Positions 28,314-37,319 are shown, counted from the stretch's first letter. The stretch: 64,000 bases of DNA from Rhizobium lusitanum (GCF_014189535.1 NZ_CP050305.1:1-64000), one strand, 5' to 3'. The notes: generated from the sequence alone by a model not told the origin. Made by a program: numbers and translations.

Positions 28314-29540
28314 TCATGCGGCTTTACTGGCTTGTTTCGGGGCGATCGCCTCGGCGCGGCAGGCGAGGCGTTCCCTGATGGCTTCGACGATCAGGCCGCC
28401 ATCAACGAACGGCCGGGCGTATTGGGTCAAGCTCTCGGCGACGCGCTGAGGATCGACTTTACCGAAGCGGCCATGCGCACGGCCGAAAAAGGCGCGGTTG
28501 TCGGCGTCCATGTAGCTCTCACAAGGCATTGCTTCGGCGAGCAACACGTCGTGGCTTTCAAGCTCCACATGCCAATAGGTCACCTCCGGAACCTCGATCC
28601 AGTCGATCGTCGATCCGTTGACCAGCTGGCCGACGGGCACGAATACCTCGCCAGCCATGTCGACGCAGACCGCGTGGCCGGAGGAGAGGAAGAGGTCACG
28701 AACGGGAAGGTTGTTGCCGAACGCGCCGGCCATAACCCGCACCGGCCAGGCTGCTGGCGCCGGGCGCTCGATCCGGCGGTGGCCGATCCAGACGATGGGT
28801 CGTGCCTTGCCCGAGGATGTCACGGCCAGGCCACCGACGCGAAGCTCCTCCACCGCTATCTCGCCGCGCGTCGTGCGGATGCGTGTGCCGGAGACAAAGC
28901 AGGGCACTTGGTTAGTGGTGATGGTGTTGCCAGAGATCACGAAGTCGGCGGTATTCACGCTCGGATCGAAGTTGATCGTGAATGTTCCCGCACTTGTGTT
29001 GAATATGGCGGCGTTGCCGACGATATCGACCGAATTCACCGTGCCGGTGCCGCTATAGGAGATGATGTCGCCGGCATTGAAGTCCGTGATAGTGCCGTTG
29101 AAGGGCTGCGAGAACTGGAACGTGCCGTTATTGGTCGTACCTAGATCGACGGTCAGGCCCGAGGCGTCGGCGCCTCCCACGAACTGGCCACCATTCCACT
29201 GGAATGTTCCATAGTTGGAGAGGATGATGGTCCCGCTGGCCGAGGTAAGGAAACCGCCGGCGATCAGCGCGCCACCGTTGACGGTGATGGGACCGATCGC
29301 CGAGAGCGTATTGGGGACCAAATTGAGGTGGGCTCCGCCGATTTCGAGCACGCCCTCGATCGTCATGCTGCCCCCGGCGTTCACCGTAAGGGCGGAAGCT
29401 CCCACAAAGTCTATCGAGCTGACGTCGACCGAGCCGCCGTTGACCGTGGCCGTATCTACCGCCCCAGGCGTCCCATTGGGCGACCAGACGCCGGCGCCAC
29501 TCCAGTCGCTGTTGGTCCCATTCCAGGTATAATTCGTCAT
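28314..29540 (-). CDS. Beta-repeat protein with C-terminal Hint domain
   Basis: The 408-residue protein has an N-terminal region (residues ~1-210) built of short beta-strand repeats rich in G, N, T and S (YTWNGTNSDWSGAGVW ... LTVNAGGSMTIEG ... YGTFQWNGGQF), typical of autotransporter-like or type I-secreted adhesin passengers. From about residue 213 a Hint_2 domain starts at PCFVSGTRIRTTRGEIAVEEL, with C as nucleophile, the LSSGHAVCV histidine block and VTYWHVELESHDVLL. Such domains can self-cleave or transfer the upstream part. No N-terminal signal peptide is seen, so secretion would need a C-terminal or type I route. Confidence 0.78.
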   Translation of the reverse strand: MTNYTWNGTNSDWSGAGVWSPNGTPGAVDTATVNGGSVDVSSIDFVGASALTVNAGGSMTIEGVLEIGGAHLNLVPNTLSAIGPITVNGGALIAGGFLTSASGTIILSNYGTFQWNGGQFVGGADASGLTVDLGTTNNGTFQFSQPFNGTITDFNAGDIISYSGTGTVNSVDIVGNAAIFNTSAGTFTINFDPSVNTADFVISGNTITTNQVPCFVSGTRIRTTRGEIAVEELRVGGLAVTSSGKARPIVWIGHRRIERPAPAAWPVRVMAGAFGNNLPVRDLFLSSGHAVCVDMAGEVFVPVGQLVNGSTIDWIEVPEVTYWHVELESHDVLLAEAMPCESYMDADNRAFFGRAHGRFGKVDPQRVAESLTQYARPFVDGGLIVEAIRERLACRAEAIAPKQASKAA

Positions 29541-29953
29541 TCACCCCTCCTGAGTGGCTCCATCGCCTTTGTAGCCCTTGGTGGTATTAACTTCACACAC
29601 AGTACTTTCAGTTTAAACTGCGCAATCAAAAGTAATATTTCCACAAAATACGCCTATGCAAGCAACTGCCTCGAAGGTGGTGGCTTGGCGGGGAGGACTT
29701 GTATGTCGCCTCCCGGAATTGTGTCCGATCTGCCGGCTTCAGTCCGTGGGTTAGGGTCGCCGGGGAAAGTATAGATGGCCATGATTGCACTTTGTTCCGT
29801 TACAAAGTTACTTGCCTTCGGCTACGCGTAACCTAACCCACCCCCTTGTTCAAGTGAATATATATTGTAGGTCTAAAATAACGTTCATTTAATAAACATG
29901 ACGTGTCGGTTGAAGGGTACGTCCTAGTGTCCACACGCGTTCCGGCTACCGCT
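29541..29953. other. AT-richer intergenic region upstream of the Hint gene
   Basis: This stretch holds the promoter region of the Hint-domain gene and a short inverted pair (GTGGGTTAGG near 29748 and CCTAACCCAC near 29831). No gene is supported. The 29850-29910 segment is notably AT-rich. Confidence 0.4.
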
Positions 29954-30088
29954 TGCTTGGATAATACGGATGCGTAACCCCGCGAAACCGGACACGCTGT
30001 CATACAGCCGTCGACGACAGGTAATGGTCTGTTTTTTCGCGGTAATCCTGCATTTTGCGGGTCAGAGATCTCGCTGCGAAGGACAATT
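29954..30088. repeat. Dispersed intergenic repeat, copy 2
   Basis: This is the partner of 1628-1760, same orientation, about 135 bases, with conserved blocks ATACGGATGCGTAACCCC and CAGCCGTCGACGACAG. On the minus strand this copy is open but copy 1 is not, so coding is unlikely. Confidence 0.6.
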
Positions 30089-30802
30089 GTGAAGCGGCTC
30101 CGAACGTTCACCCCTTGAGATCGTCACTCAAAGTGCTGATCTTATTTCGCACGAGAGTGGGGTAGCGATCGGCGCGAAAACAACCCCAACTACTTTCTCA
30201 ATTTTCTGTGCATTTCCAGACGATTGTCGCAGATATCAATAGGCTGAACGTTCGGAGCCGATTCAGATGGTGTGTTCTCCAACAATTGGCTGGGCGTGTT
30301 GATGAGCGCCAAGGCAGGCGCCGTCGTCTCAGAAATGCGCCCGTTGATCTGCGTGCCGGGTGAAGTGACATCGTTAAAACGTCAAGAGGGATTGAAGAGG
30401 AGGCCTTGTGGCAGTCTGTGAGACCGTAGCAAGACACGGATCCCGCGAACCCCTGTCAACCCGGAATGACGCGTGCTAGATCACGTGCGATGGGTTGGAG
30501 AGGGAGATCCCAAAGGCCTGTTTGATGCATGCAGAGCCTAGTTCGGCGGTTGCAGCGACTAGCGAACGGCTGCGTTCGTGATCCCGGCCTCAAGTGATCA
30601 GCTCAAACTGCTTCAGCTATCCGTTAGTATTGTTTATCCAAGGTAAGCGCTGTTGCGATCAGTGAAGCAGCCGTTTTGGAATTGACAAAATCAAGACCGA
30701 AAAGTTCAGGCTCCACTGTCCGAAAAGTGAACGAAGAAAAGGCGGCAGACATCCAAAAGCGTTTTTTATGTCATCAATTTCAGAAAGTCATCACGGCCGG
30801 AC
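30089..30802. other. Non-coding stretch before the accessory membrane-protein genes
   Basis: About 700 bases without a supported gene on either strand. Short frames lack ribosome sites and resemble nothing known to me. It marks the boundary between the Hint locus and a patchwork of accessory genes. Confidence 0.35.
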
Positions 30803-31834
30803 ATGATACCAATTGCCCCCATCTCCATCTTCTTCTACCTCTTACTTCTGGTCTCGACTATCTCGGCGCTCGTCCTCGTGTCATGGCTCGCGATGCTCAG
30901 TGTCCGGCGCGGCGCGCGAAAAACGTTTCGGGCATGGTTGTGGTTCACCCTGCCCATCATGATGCTGCTCGCGCTGTCGTCGACATTCGTCCTATCTTTC
31001 GGCTATCAAGGCTACCTCGTGGATGCGGATATCAAACGGGACGAAGCGGCGCGGAATATCACCCTTGAAAACCCGACTGTGGTGGCGGGCATCGCCATGC
31101 CGGCGGGAACGCAGTTGCACAGCATGATGCCGGGCGACCGCGAAGCCTTCGACGCCGCCCATTTTCCTGTTCCGATTTTGATCAACGGCCTTGCTGCCAC
31201 GAGCCTCAGCCGTAACCTCTATCCAGATCTCGATAAAGATACTTATGCGGCTACCTCGATGGAGGTGACATTGGCCTCCGACCAGCGCGTCGATGGCTGG
31301 CTCTGTGGGGCAGGGGAGCCGGTGGCCTTCAAAATCGACGCTGACGAGATCGTCTTCGATTCCTGCGTGCTTGCCGCCGCCAATCGCCTGGAAAGCTGGG
31401 AAATCCCAGCCGGTGCGAAACTGCTGGCCCATGCAGGCTCCTCCCGTGGCTGGACCATTTTTCTTGCGCCTGAGACGATAACGACAATACGTGGTCTGCC
31501 TCTGCAGGGCGCCCGGATAGCCGTGGATCTCGACCGCCATTTCGCGGGTTTCAGCGAAGCCGTGCTCGCAACCGATCTGCGCCTGGGCGTGGTCACATAC
31601 CCTGCCGGTACGCGCATCCGCTCGAAGGAGTGGACCTCACCAGGCCGGGATTCCGATAGTTTGATCCTGAGCCCAGTGCGAGGCCAGCTCGCAAAGTCAG
31701 ACGGTCAGCCCGACGTTCTGTTCGGAAACTCGATCGTGCAAACAGTGGCTGGCGAGGTGCTGGCCATCATGCCCAACCCAAAAGCAGGCATCGTGGATTT
31801 CGAAGAGATCACCGTCGACGATCCGGCAAACTGA
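30803..31834 (+). CDS. Membrane protein of unknown function
   Basis: The protein has 343 residues, with two N-terminal membrane helices (residues ~7-30 and ~45-67) followed by a soluble beta-rich domain, probably outside the cytoplasm. The soluble part repeats a hairpin-like motif with PAG: AMPAGTQLH, EIPAGAKLLAH, TYPAGTRIR, each after a hydrophobic strand, which suggests a small beta-helix or stacked repeats. The ATG at 30803 has no strong ribosome site; an upstream in-frame start is possible. A small membrane protein and an ankyrin-like membrane protein follow on the same strand. I do not recognise the family. Confidence 0.6.
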   Translation: MIPIAPISIFFYLLLLVSTISALVLVSWLAMLSVRRGARKTFRAWLWFTLPIMMLLALSSTFVLSFGYQGYLVDADIKRDEAARNITLENPTVVAGIAMPAGTQLHSMMPGDREAFDAAHFPVPILINGLAATSLSRNLYPDLDKDTYAATSMEVTLASDQRVDGWLCGAGEPVAFKIDADEIVFDSCVLAAANRLESWEIPAGAKLLAHAGSSRGWTIFLAPETITTIRGLPLQGARIAVDLDRHFAGFSEAVLATDLRLGVVTYPAGTRIRSKEWTSPGRDSDSLILSPVRGQLAKSDGQPDVLFGNSIVQTVAGEVLAIMPNPKAGIVDFEEITVDDPAN

Positions 31835-31969
31835 CAATGCGCGGAACACACCATCCCGATTGCTCGGTTATCCATCATGATCTGCTTCCAGAACCGTTGC
31901 CATAAGCTTCGAAGCCCTATCAAACAGCACATAATACCGACACCTCCTGTGCAAGTCGAAAGGCACACC

Positions 31970-32266
31970 ATGCGCATTCTTCTCATTCTTGGTTCTTTAA
32001 TCGTGGGAACGATTGCCGGTATTTTCCTGTGCGGGATGATCTGGCGAACTTCCGCCCAAGAAGGAACAATGGCGATGATGATTGGGGGAACCACGCCGGT
32101 TGTCCTCGGGGCCTGTGCGTATCTCATCACCAGGATGGCTGACGGTCAGCGGCCAAGCTTTCGCAATGCGCCGACATGGCTGGCTCTCTGTTGTATAGCA
32201 GCGGCCGGGGCAGGACTTTTCCTGTTGACGATTATCGCTGTTTTCTTGTTGCTCCAGCGCGGTTAG
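31970..32266 (+). CDS. Small three-helix membrane protein of unknown function
   Basis: The product has 98 residues and three predicted membrane helices (MRILLILGSLIVGTIAGIFLCG, MMIGGTTPVVLGACAYLI and LALCCIAAAGAGLFLLTIIAVFLLL), with only short loops. The start at 31970 has GAAAGG a few bases upstream; an in-frame start at 31877 would add 31 non-hydrophobic residues. It lies 135 bases after the previous membrane protein on the same strand and 360 bases before the ankyrin-like gene. Function is unknown. Confidence 0.55.
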   Translation: MRILLILGSLIVGTIAGIFLCGMIWRTSAQEGTMAMMIGGTTPVVLGACAYLITRMADGQRPSFRNAPTWLALCCIAAAGAGLFLLTIIAVFLLLQRG

Positions 32267-32626
32267 AGATCGCTACCTGTGAATCAGCGCCGAAGATTTC
32301 CCCGAGCTAGAAGGAAACAAGTGCATGACTTTGCAAGCAAATTTGTAACCTGTTTAGGGTCATGATCGGCGCCGATCATGACCCCGGACGAGCGGTTTGA
32401 AACCTTCGGTTCATTCGCGGATATGCTGGCGACGGTGCTGCGAGAGCAGTGTGGATGAGCTTAGAAGCCTGTCCGTCTTACGGTCCCATCAATGTCGTCG
32501 TCTGGAGCCGGGTCGCTGGGAGCGGGCTGATGGGGTCGGTCACTTGATTGCCAATGGATTGATCGATTTAAGCTCGTTGCTAGGCGCACTGGACAACCGA
32601 AGCGTAAGTCATCCTTAAGACAAAGC
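32267..32626. other. Intergenic region
   Basis: About 360 bases with a short imperfect palindrome around GGGTCATGATCGGCGCCGATCATGACCC (32359-32386), in two blocks. It could be a bidirectional terminator or operator. No gene is supported. Confidence 0.4.
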
Positions 32627-33868
32627 ATGGATAGCGAAGCAATGAGTTCAAAACCGATGCATCCGCTGCTGGCCCTCTTGCTCACGGCTGCCGCCATCTG
32701 CCTGTTCGGGCCGTTGCTGCTTCTTGCGCTTGTTAGCGGCCAGGGCGGCTACTCGGCCGCAGTCGCGGTCGTGGAACTGGCCATGGTCGCCTGTCCCATG
32801 GGCGCGATTATGCTTATCGTCTATGACGTGCTGGACAAACCATGGAAGCGCCCGTTCCCGCGTTCTTGGTTCTTCTGGCTGCAAGTGCTGGCGATAGGGA
32901 TGATCGGCATGAGTGTCGCCTCGGGCTTTCTCGAAGATTGGCAGCGCGAGCGCCAGCAGGCTTGGGATTACGAAGAAGAGCAACGTGCCAAGGAGCCCCG
33001 GGGCGTCATGCAGGCCGCATTATCACATGACGACGACGCAAGCTTCGCCAAGGCATACAAAATCTGCGGGAAATCCTGCCTGCGTGGGGAATGGCTACCT
33101 AAGGCCATCGTCGCGCAGGCACCACGCATCCTCGGCGTGCTGCTGGAGGGTGCGACCAAGCGAACCTACGAGAAAGAGTTTCTGAACACAGCTTACCTCA
33201 TGGGTATCTGCAAGGAAGGTGCTTATTACGAAGGCTACTTCGCCCTGCCAGGGCGGGCCGGTGCCAGCGGCAACATGGCCGTGATCGAGCGGTTTCTGCC
33301 GCAATGGGACCGGGATCAGGTGCAGGAAGCCTTCGCCGGCGCCGCCTTCGGCAACCACATAGACACCATGCGCGCGTTGATCGCACATGGCGCAAACCCG
33401 CACCAACCAATGAACGAGAACCCGCCTCCACAGGTCGCATACGACAGTGTCACCAGTGCGGCGGTGCGCTCAGGAGCCATCGACGCGTTGCGTTGGCTCG
33501 GCGAGCAAGGCGTCAGGGTCGGCAGTGACAATGAGCAGGACCAGATCTGGACATCCTTCGACGAGTGGATCGAACACAGCCCGAGCGCCGTCTGGATCGG
33601 ACAACTCGAAGCCATGCTGGATGCGCTGGCGAGACTCGGTGCTGTGCCCGCGCATAACAGTCATGGCGGGTCGCTAGGGCGCGCCGCAGGGGCCGGCGAC
33701 GCTTTGCTTGCCCATGCGTTGCTGCGTCATGGCGCCGTGGTTGAGAGCATTGATGATGACGACTTGCGGGCGGCACTGCAGGCGTTGCTGAAGAGGCCAC
33801 CGGATCAACTAGGCTGGGACGACGGCACGCGCATACTTTTGTGCCACGATGACTCGGCACCTGATTGA
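32627..33868 (+). CDS. Membrane protein with ankyrin-like repeats
   Basis: The 413-residue protein has three N-terminal helices (residues ~12-38, ~45-65 and ~83-100), a charged coiled stretch (EDWQRERQQAWDYEEEQRAKE), and then helical pairs that read as degenerate ankyrin repeats (AAFGNHIDTMRALIAHGANPHQ, AVRSGAIDALRWLGEQGVRV, AAGAGDALLAHALLRHGAVVES). Ankyrin domains bind proteins, and membrane-anchored forms are often found as immunity or effector-partner proteins in Proteobacteria; that role here is inference only. Four cysteines sit in the linker. The start could be 32627 or 32642. Confidence 0.65.
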   Translation: MDSEAMSSKPMHPLLALLLTAAAICLFGPLLLLALVSGQGGYSAAVAVVELAMVACPMGAIMLIVYDVLDKPWKRPFPRSWFFWLQVLAIGMIGMSVASGFLEDWQRERQQAWDYEEEQRAKEPRGVMQAALSHDDDASFAKAYKICGKSCLRGEWLPKAIVAQAPRILGVLLEGATKRTYEKEFLNTAYLMGICKEGAYYEGYFALPGRAGASGNMAVIERFLPQWDRDQVQEAFAGAAFGNHIDTMRALIAHGANPHQPMNENPPPQVAYDSVTSAAVRSGAIDALRWLGEQGVRVGSDNEQDQIWTSFDEWIEHSPSAVWIGQLEAMLDALARLGAVPAHNSHGGSLGRAAGAGDALLAHALLRHGAVVESIDDDDLRAALQALLKRPPDQLGWDDGTRILLCHDDSAPD

Positions 33869-33990
33869 AGCTCACAGACCAAGCCTATTCCATCCGGTAG
33901 GACGACCACCCACCCAATGCCTCGTGGATATCCAGAGGTCCAGTTCGAGCCCGCGTGAAAATCGACACCGTCGGGTAGCGGGTGCCCGAG

Positions 33991-34476
33991 CTAGGTACCT
34001 GAGGAACCGGTTGATGAGACAGCCGAGGCCGCAGCCTGTGCTGCAACCGCAAGCTGTGACATGGCAACACTCGCAACACGCGATGCCTCCTCGCCAAGAG
34101 CCTCGGCCAACTGAGCCCGTGCGTGCTCCCAGGTGACCATGGCCTCGTCCATCAGTCGTCGGCCTCCCTCGGTAAGCACCAGACGTTTGCCGGCTCGGCC
34201 CCGACCCCCATCGTTGCGCACGAGATCCCTTTGCACGAGGCTCTTTATGCTGCGGCTGAGAGTGGTGGCGTCGACACCGGCGCGCGCCGCTAGCTCAGCG
34301 AGCGTTGGCTCGTGGCTGCCGCCAATCCCCACCAGAAGGCTGAACTGCTCTGCGGTGATCCCCAGGGGCCGAAAGCAGGCATTGTAGTAGCGCGTGAGCG
34401 CCCGCGCGGTGACCCGGGCCTGGAAGGCCGGGCACTCGGTTTCGACGCGGCGATAAAGGTCAGAAGCCTCTGTCAT
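33991..34476 (-). CDS. MarR-family transcriptional regulator
   Basis: The 161-residue product is a winged-helix dimer of the MarR type: an N-terminal helix pair, PLGITAEQFSLLVGIGG, the recognition region TLAELAARAGVDATTLSRSIKSLVQRDLVRNDGG, and the wing RAGKRLVLTEGGRRLMDEA. The C terminus is unusually rich in A and S. It is divergent from a DUF1330-type gene 66 bases away, and the shared promoter holds a clean inverted repeat, so it most likely represses itself and that gene in response to a small organic ligand. The start at 34476 is preferred to 34506. Confidence 0.82.
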   Translation of the reverse strand: MTEASDLYRRVETECPAFQARVTARALTRYYNACFRPLGITAEQFSLLVGIGGSHEPTLAELAARAGVDATTLSRSIKSLVQRDLVRNDGGRGRAGKRLVLTEGGRRLMDEAMVTWEHARAQLAEALGEEASRVASVAMSQLAVAAQAAASAVSSTGSSGT

Positions 34477-34506
34477 TTGCAGGTCTCGACAAACTGGGAT
34501 TCGCAC

Positions 34507-34529
34507 AATAATGTATATGCAGCATTATT
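34507..34529. promoter_or_regulatory. Inverted-repeat operator between the MarR gene and its divergent neighbour
   Basis: AATAATG, nine bases, then CATTATT is a perfect 7-bp inverted repeat in the 66-base divergent promoter. Size and position fit a MarR-dimer site. Confidence 0.6.
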
Positions 34530-34542
34530 AGGGAGCAACGTA

Positions 34543-34833
34543 ATGACGGCCTATGTCCACGTCAATCTGCGTATAAAAGATCCGGCCAGGCAAGCCGCAC
34601 TGGCGCCGCACTTTCAGGCGGCCCTACAGGCAGCAGGAGGCCGCATTCTCCACTTTGGGCCGGTGGTCCAGATGCTGGAAGGGGACGTGGCGCCATTGCC
34701 CATGGCGGGCATCTTCGAATTCGCGACCCTGGCCGATGCGCTGGCGTTTTATCAGTCACCGGAGTACGCGCCGATCAAGGTTGAGCGCGACGCGGCGCAG
34801 GAAGCACGCATGTTTGTCGTCGACGCGGGCTGA
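34543..34833 (+). CDS. DUF1330-like small protein
   Basis: The 96-residue product starts MTAYVHVNLRIKDPARQAALAPHF and contains FEFATLADALAFYQSPEYAPIK, the signature of the DUF1330 ferredoxin-like alpha/beta fold. In that family a strand-helix module of about 95 residues forms dimers; the biochemical role is unknown, though members sit with aromatic-compound genes. GGGAGC lies about eight bases upstream of the ATG. It is divergent from the MarR gene across the AATAATG/CATTATT repeat and is its likely target. Confidence 0.75.
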   Translation: MTAYVHVNLRIKDPARQAALAPHFQAALQAAGGRILHFGPVVQMLEGDVAPLPMAGIFEFATLADALAFYQSPEYAPIKVERDAAQEARMFVVDAG

Positions 34834-34905
34834 AGGGTGTTGATTTTCACGGAGAAGTGACCCTTGGGGATGCGGACAAAAACTTCGACTACCGGGAGAT
34901 AGTTC

Positions 34906-35043
34906 ATGTATTCGTACGAAGATATGGTTCGAGCGGTCGGGCGCTTCATCAAGCTCGGCAAACGCGTCAAGGCAACCATTCGTCAACTGGGTTATCTTCT
35001 GGACACCATTCGGGGGAATAAGAACCTTCTTGATCCCGGCTAG
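34906..35043 (+). pseudogene. IS3-family transposase OrfA remnant
   Basis: I translated this by hand: a 45-codon frame reading MYSYEDMVRAVGRFIKLGKR and then a short KATIRQLGY stretch. It matches the N terminus of IS3-group OrfA proteins (MYSYEDRxRAVxLYIKLGKR) and then diverges into an unrelated tail ending at TAG 35041. The catalytic OrfB is absent. It is a leftover of an insertion sequence between the DUF1330 gene and the unknown gene at 35211, and evidence that this region has been reshuffled. Confidence 0.6.
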
Positions 35044-35210
35044 TCAGCCGGGCGGCGCCCGCACGACCTGACTAACATCGGGAGGTAGGATTTCCTGCCA
35101 CGCCCCTAAATACGGCCGGAAGTTCAAATTGCGTTCGACCTTAGCGTGTCTGGGGGAGCAGATCTTGTTTCGACCCCTTATCAAGAAGCGCTAACATCGC
35201 TTCCCGATCT

Positions 35211-36119
35211 TCAGTTCTTAGGCGGTGCGGCGTCGGCCGCTGCTATCGGCGTACCGTTCTTGGCGACGATATCGGCTGCAAGCTCGAAGCCGGTGATGAT
35301 CTCCTCCGGCAGGCTTCCCGCCTCGAGTATGAATTTACCTTCCTGCGAACGCCAAATGGCGACGCTGGATTGGTTGTTGGCTCCGCCGGCGCTTCTCGTA
35401 TAGGTGACGCGCACGCGGTCGGGTTGAGGCAAGCCGGTTTCTACCGTGCCGGTAATAGTCACAGCTTTACTGTTGTCTTCCTCGGCGCCGCTATTGCTCC
35501 AGCCGGTGGGAACCATGCCGAGGGAGACGATACCGGCGTCACGGAATGCATAGAAGTCAGTCAAATCGTTGGAATAGCCTTGCTGAGATGTTCCTCCATT
35601 CACCATCATACCGTCATCGGTTCCGAAATGGGCGGCATCGATATCTCCGGCATTGCCCCAGGAGCGATTGCCATCAGCGAAATCGCGCTTGACCGTGACG
35701 AGCCGCAACGCATTTCCCGACTCTCGAAAGAAATAGGCAGACAGATGGGCGCCCTGATCGAATCCGCTTTCAGCCGGATCCGTCGTCGCGGTGATCAGGA
35801 CTCGGCTGCCAGTGAACTTCATGAGAGCAGCAAGCGAGGTGCATTCTTCGGAAGAGCCCGACGCGCGAAAGTGTGCGTTGTTCCCGAATGCAAGGGTCTT
35901 GGCCACGCGCATGTCGGCGTTGTCTACGAGCGCATGGCGGACGTCGTCACACAGCAGAACATGAGCTTGGCTCAGGTGATCGCCGTTCGTCGCGCCAAGA
36001 GCCGTCGGTCCCCACAGAATGACCGTGGCGGAAAGAATTTGACAGAAGCCGGCGGTGATGGACAGTGACGCTGAGGGATGCCATCTGCCTATGTTCGCAT
36101 TCGATATTGTTCCAAGCAT
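35211..36119 (-). CDS. Putative exported protein of unknown function
   Basis: The protein is about 302 residues from ATG 36119 (a TTG at 36170 would add 17). A hydrophobic stretch near residues 15-43 (SLSITAGFCQILSATVILWG ... GA) could be a signal peptide. The rest is a soluble, beta-rich domain with three cysteines. The C-terminal half has lipid- or sugar-binding-like strands (KAVTITGTVETGLPQPDRVRVTYTRS) and ends in an A/P-rich tail. It begins within a few bases of the end of the truncated oxidoreductase on the same strand. I do not recognise the family. Confidence 0.5.
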   Translation of the reverse strand: MLGTISNANIGRWHPSASLSITAGFCQILSATVILWGPTALGATNGDHLSQAHVLLCDDVRHALVDNADMRVAKTLAFGNNAHFRASGSSEECTSLAALMKFTGSRVLITATTDPAESGFDQGAHLSAYFFRESGNALRLVTVKRDFADGNRSWGNAGDIDAAHFGTDDGMMVNGGTSQQGYSNDLTDFYAFRDAGIVSLGMVPTGWSNSGAEEDNSKAVTITGTVETGLPQPDRVRVTYTRSAGGANNQSSVAIWRSQEGKFILEAGSLPEEIITGFELAADIVAKNGTPIAAADAAPPKN

Positions 36120-36166
36120 CCTGATCCAACGCCCCAATCCCGAAGGTATAGCCTTGTCGGCGCGCT

Positions 36167-36781
36167 TCAAGCAACCATTCTGTCAGTGTGGTTGATCTGG
36201 ACATCGAAAAGCGTATCCATCCACCCGTTAACGGTCGCCAGCCCCGAAATGAATTGTTCAGGCCGGGCAAGCCTTGGGAAATACGGCAAGTCGCTCTCTT
36301 CAAAGATACTTGGGGGAGATGATCGACCAAGAATGTGTTTAGCAGCTATTTCGCCAAGGAAGGGCGGCATGGCATTGCCAGAGAAGCAGTAACCTAAAGC
36401 AAAATGAATGCCATTCCTTACGCCGACGCGTGGCAGCAAATCCCGGGGCGCTGCACAGACACCGTGCCAGAAGTGAGAAATTCGAACCCCGTCAAGGTCG
36501 GGAAGGAGCGAGGTCATCTGCTTGACGAGAGCGGCACAGACCTTCTGGGGGGCGCCCGACATGTGACCAGTCTGGCCGCCAAAGAGCAATCGCGTCGTGG
36601 AAAGTCGTATGTAGTTCGGCGAACGTCGCGCTTCGATATAGGTGCGGTTGTCCGGAAGCAACGACTTCGTCAGACCCGTGGGCAAGGGCTCGGTTGCGAG
36701 TATGTAAGCGTTGATGGGTGCTACTCTTTTTCCGAATTGGGCCGCAAGCGTGCCGTCGGAACCAAAAGGTCTCCAGCCCAC
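36167..36781 (-). pseudogene. C-terminal fragment of an FAD-dependent oxidoreductase (DAO/PuuB-like)
   Basis: The frame encodes about 205 residues matching the C-terminal half of D-amino-acid-oxidase-type flavoproteins: ILATEPLPTGL, RRSPNYIRLSTTRLLFGGQTG, and the C-terminal flavin-contact block GVRNGIHFALGYCFSGNAMPPFLG. The N-terminal GxGxxG dinucleotide fold is missing; a TAG codon lies immediately upstream of the frame. It is therefore a truncated, probably non-functional copy of a gene that would oxidise an amine or amino acid. Confidence 0.7.
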
Positions 36782-36902
36782 GCACTAGATCTTGGTGTCG
36801 CTTGGCAGATAAATGGAAAGTGACATTGCCTGTCAGCATGGAGACGGAACAAACCTCGTTCGCTTCGGGTTACCTCTCCTCAGGACACAAGGAGGATCAC
36901 CA

Positions 36903-37199
36903 ATGGATCATACAAATCATGTTCGCCTATCCACGATCGAACTGACGCCTGCCGTGCTTGAAGGCGCGACCATTTATGGCGCCGACGACCACAAGGTCGG
37001 CAAGCTGGATCACATCCACGGCTCCGGCGCAGGCGGCACCGCGATCATCGACGTAGGCGGCTTTCTTGGCATCGGAGCAAAGCCTGTCAGCGTCGCGCTG
37101 ACCGATCTGGAATTCATGCGCGACGGGGATGGCGACATCCATGCCGTCACAAACTGGACGAAGGATGAGCTCAAGGAAATGCCCGAGCACAAAGACTAG
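36903..37199 (+). CDS. PRC-barrel domain protein
   Basis: The 98-residue product starts at ATG 36903 with AAGGAGG eight bases upstream. The sequence (LEGATIYGADDHKVGKLDHIHG, GGTAIIDVGGFLGIGAKPVSVALTDLEF) is a single PRC barrel with the usual conserved G and F/L positions. These small proteins occur as stress-induced soluble proteins in rhizobia and may bind protein or RNA partners; the specific role is unknown. A strong hairpin terminator follows 24 bases after the stop. It is a stand-alone transcription unit. Confidence 0.82.
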   Translation: MDHTNHVRLSTIELTPAVLEGATIYGADDHKVGKLDHIHGSGAGGTAIIDVGGFLGIGAKPVSVALTDLEFMRDGDGDIHAVTNWTKDELKEMPEHKD

Positions 37200-37222
37200 C
37201 CGTCCAAGCCCACGAGCATCGA

Positions 37223-37247
37223 AGCCCGGCCATCGTGCCGGGCTTTT
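37223..37247 (+). terminator. Rho-independent terminator after the PRC-barrel gene
   Basis: A 7-bp GC-rich stem (AGCCCGG with CCGGGCT), eight-base loop, then TTTT. Spacing and form are canonical. Confidence 0.75.
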
Positions 37248-37319
37248 CCGTATCTGGACGACCTTGCAAAGCTCGGCGAGATGCTGCTGAGGATCGCAAC
37301 GATGCCCGCGATCTCCCTG

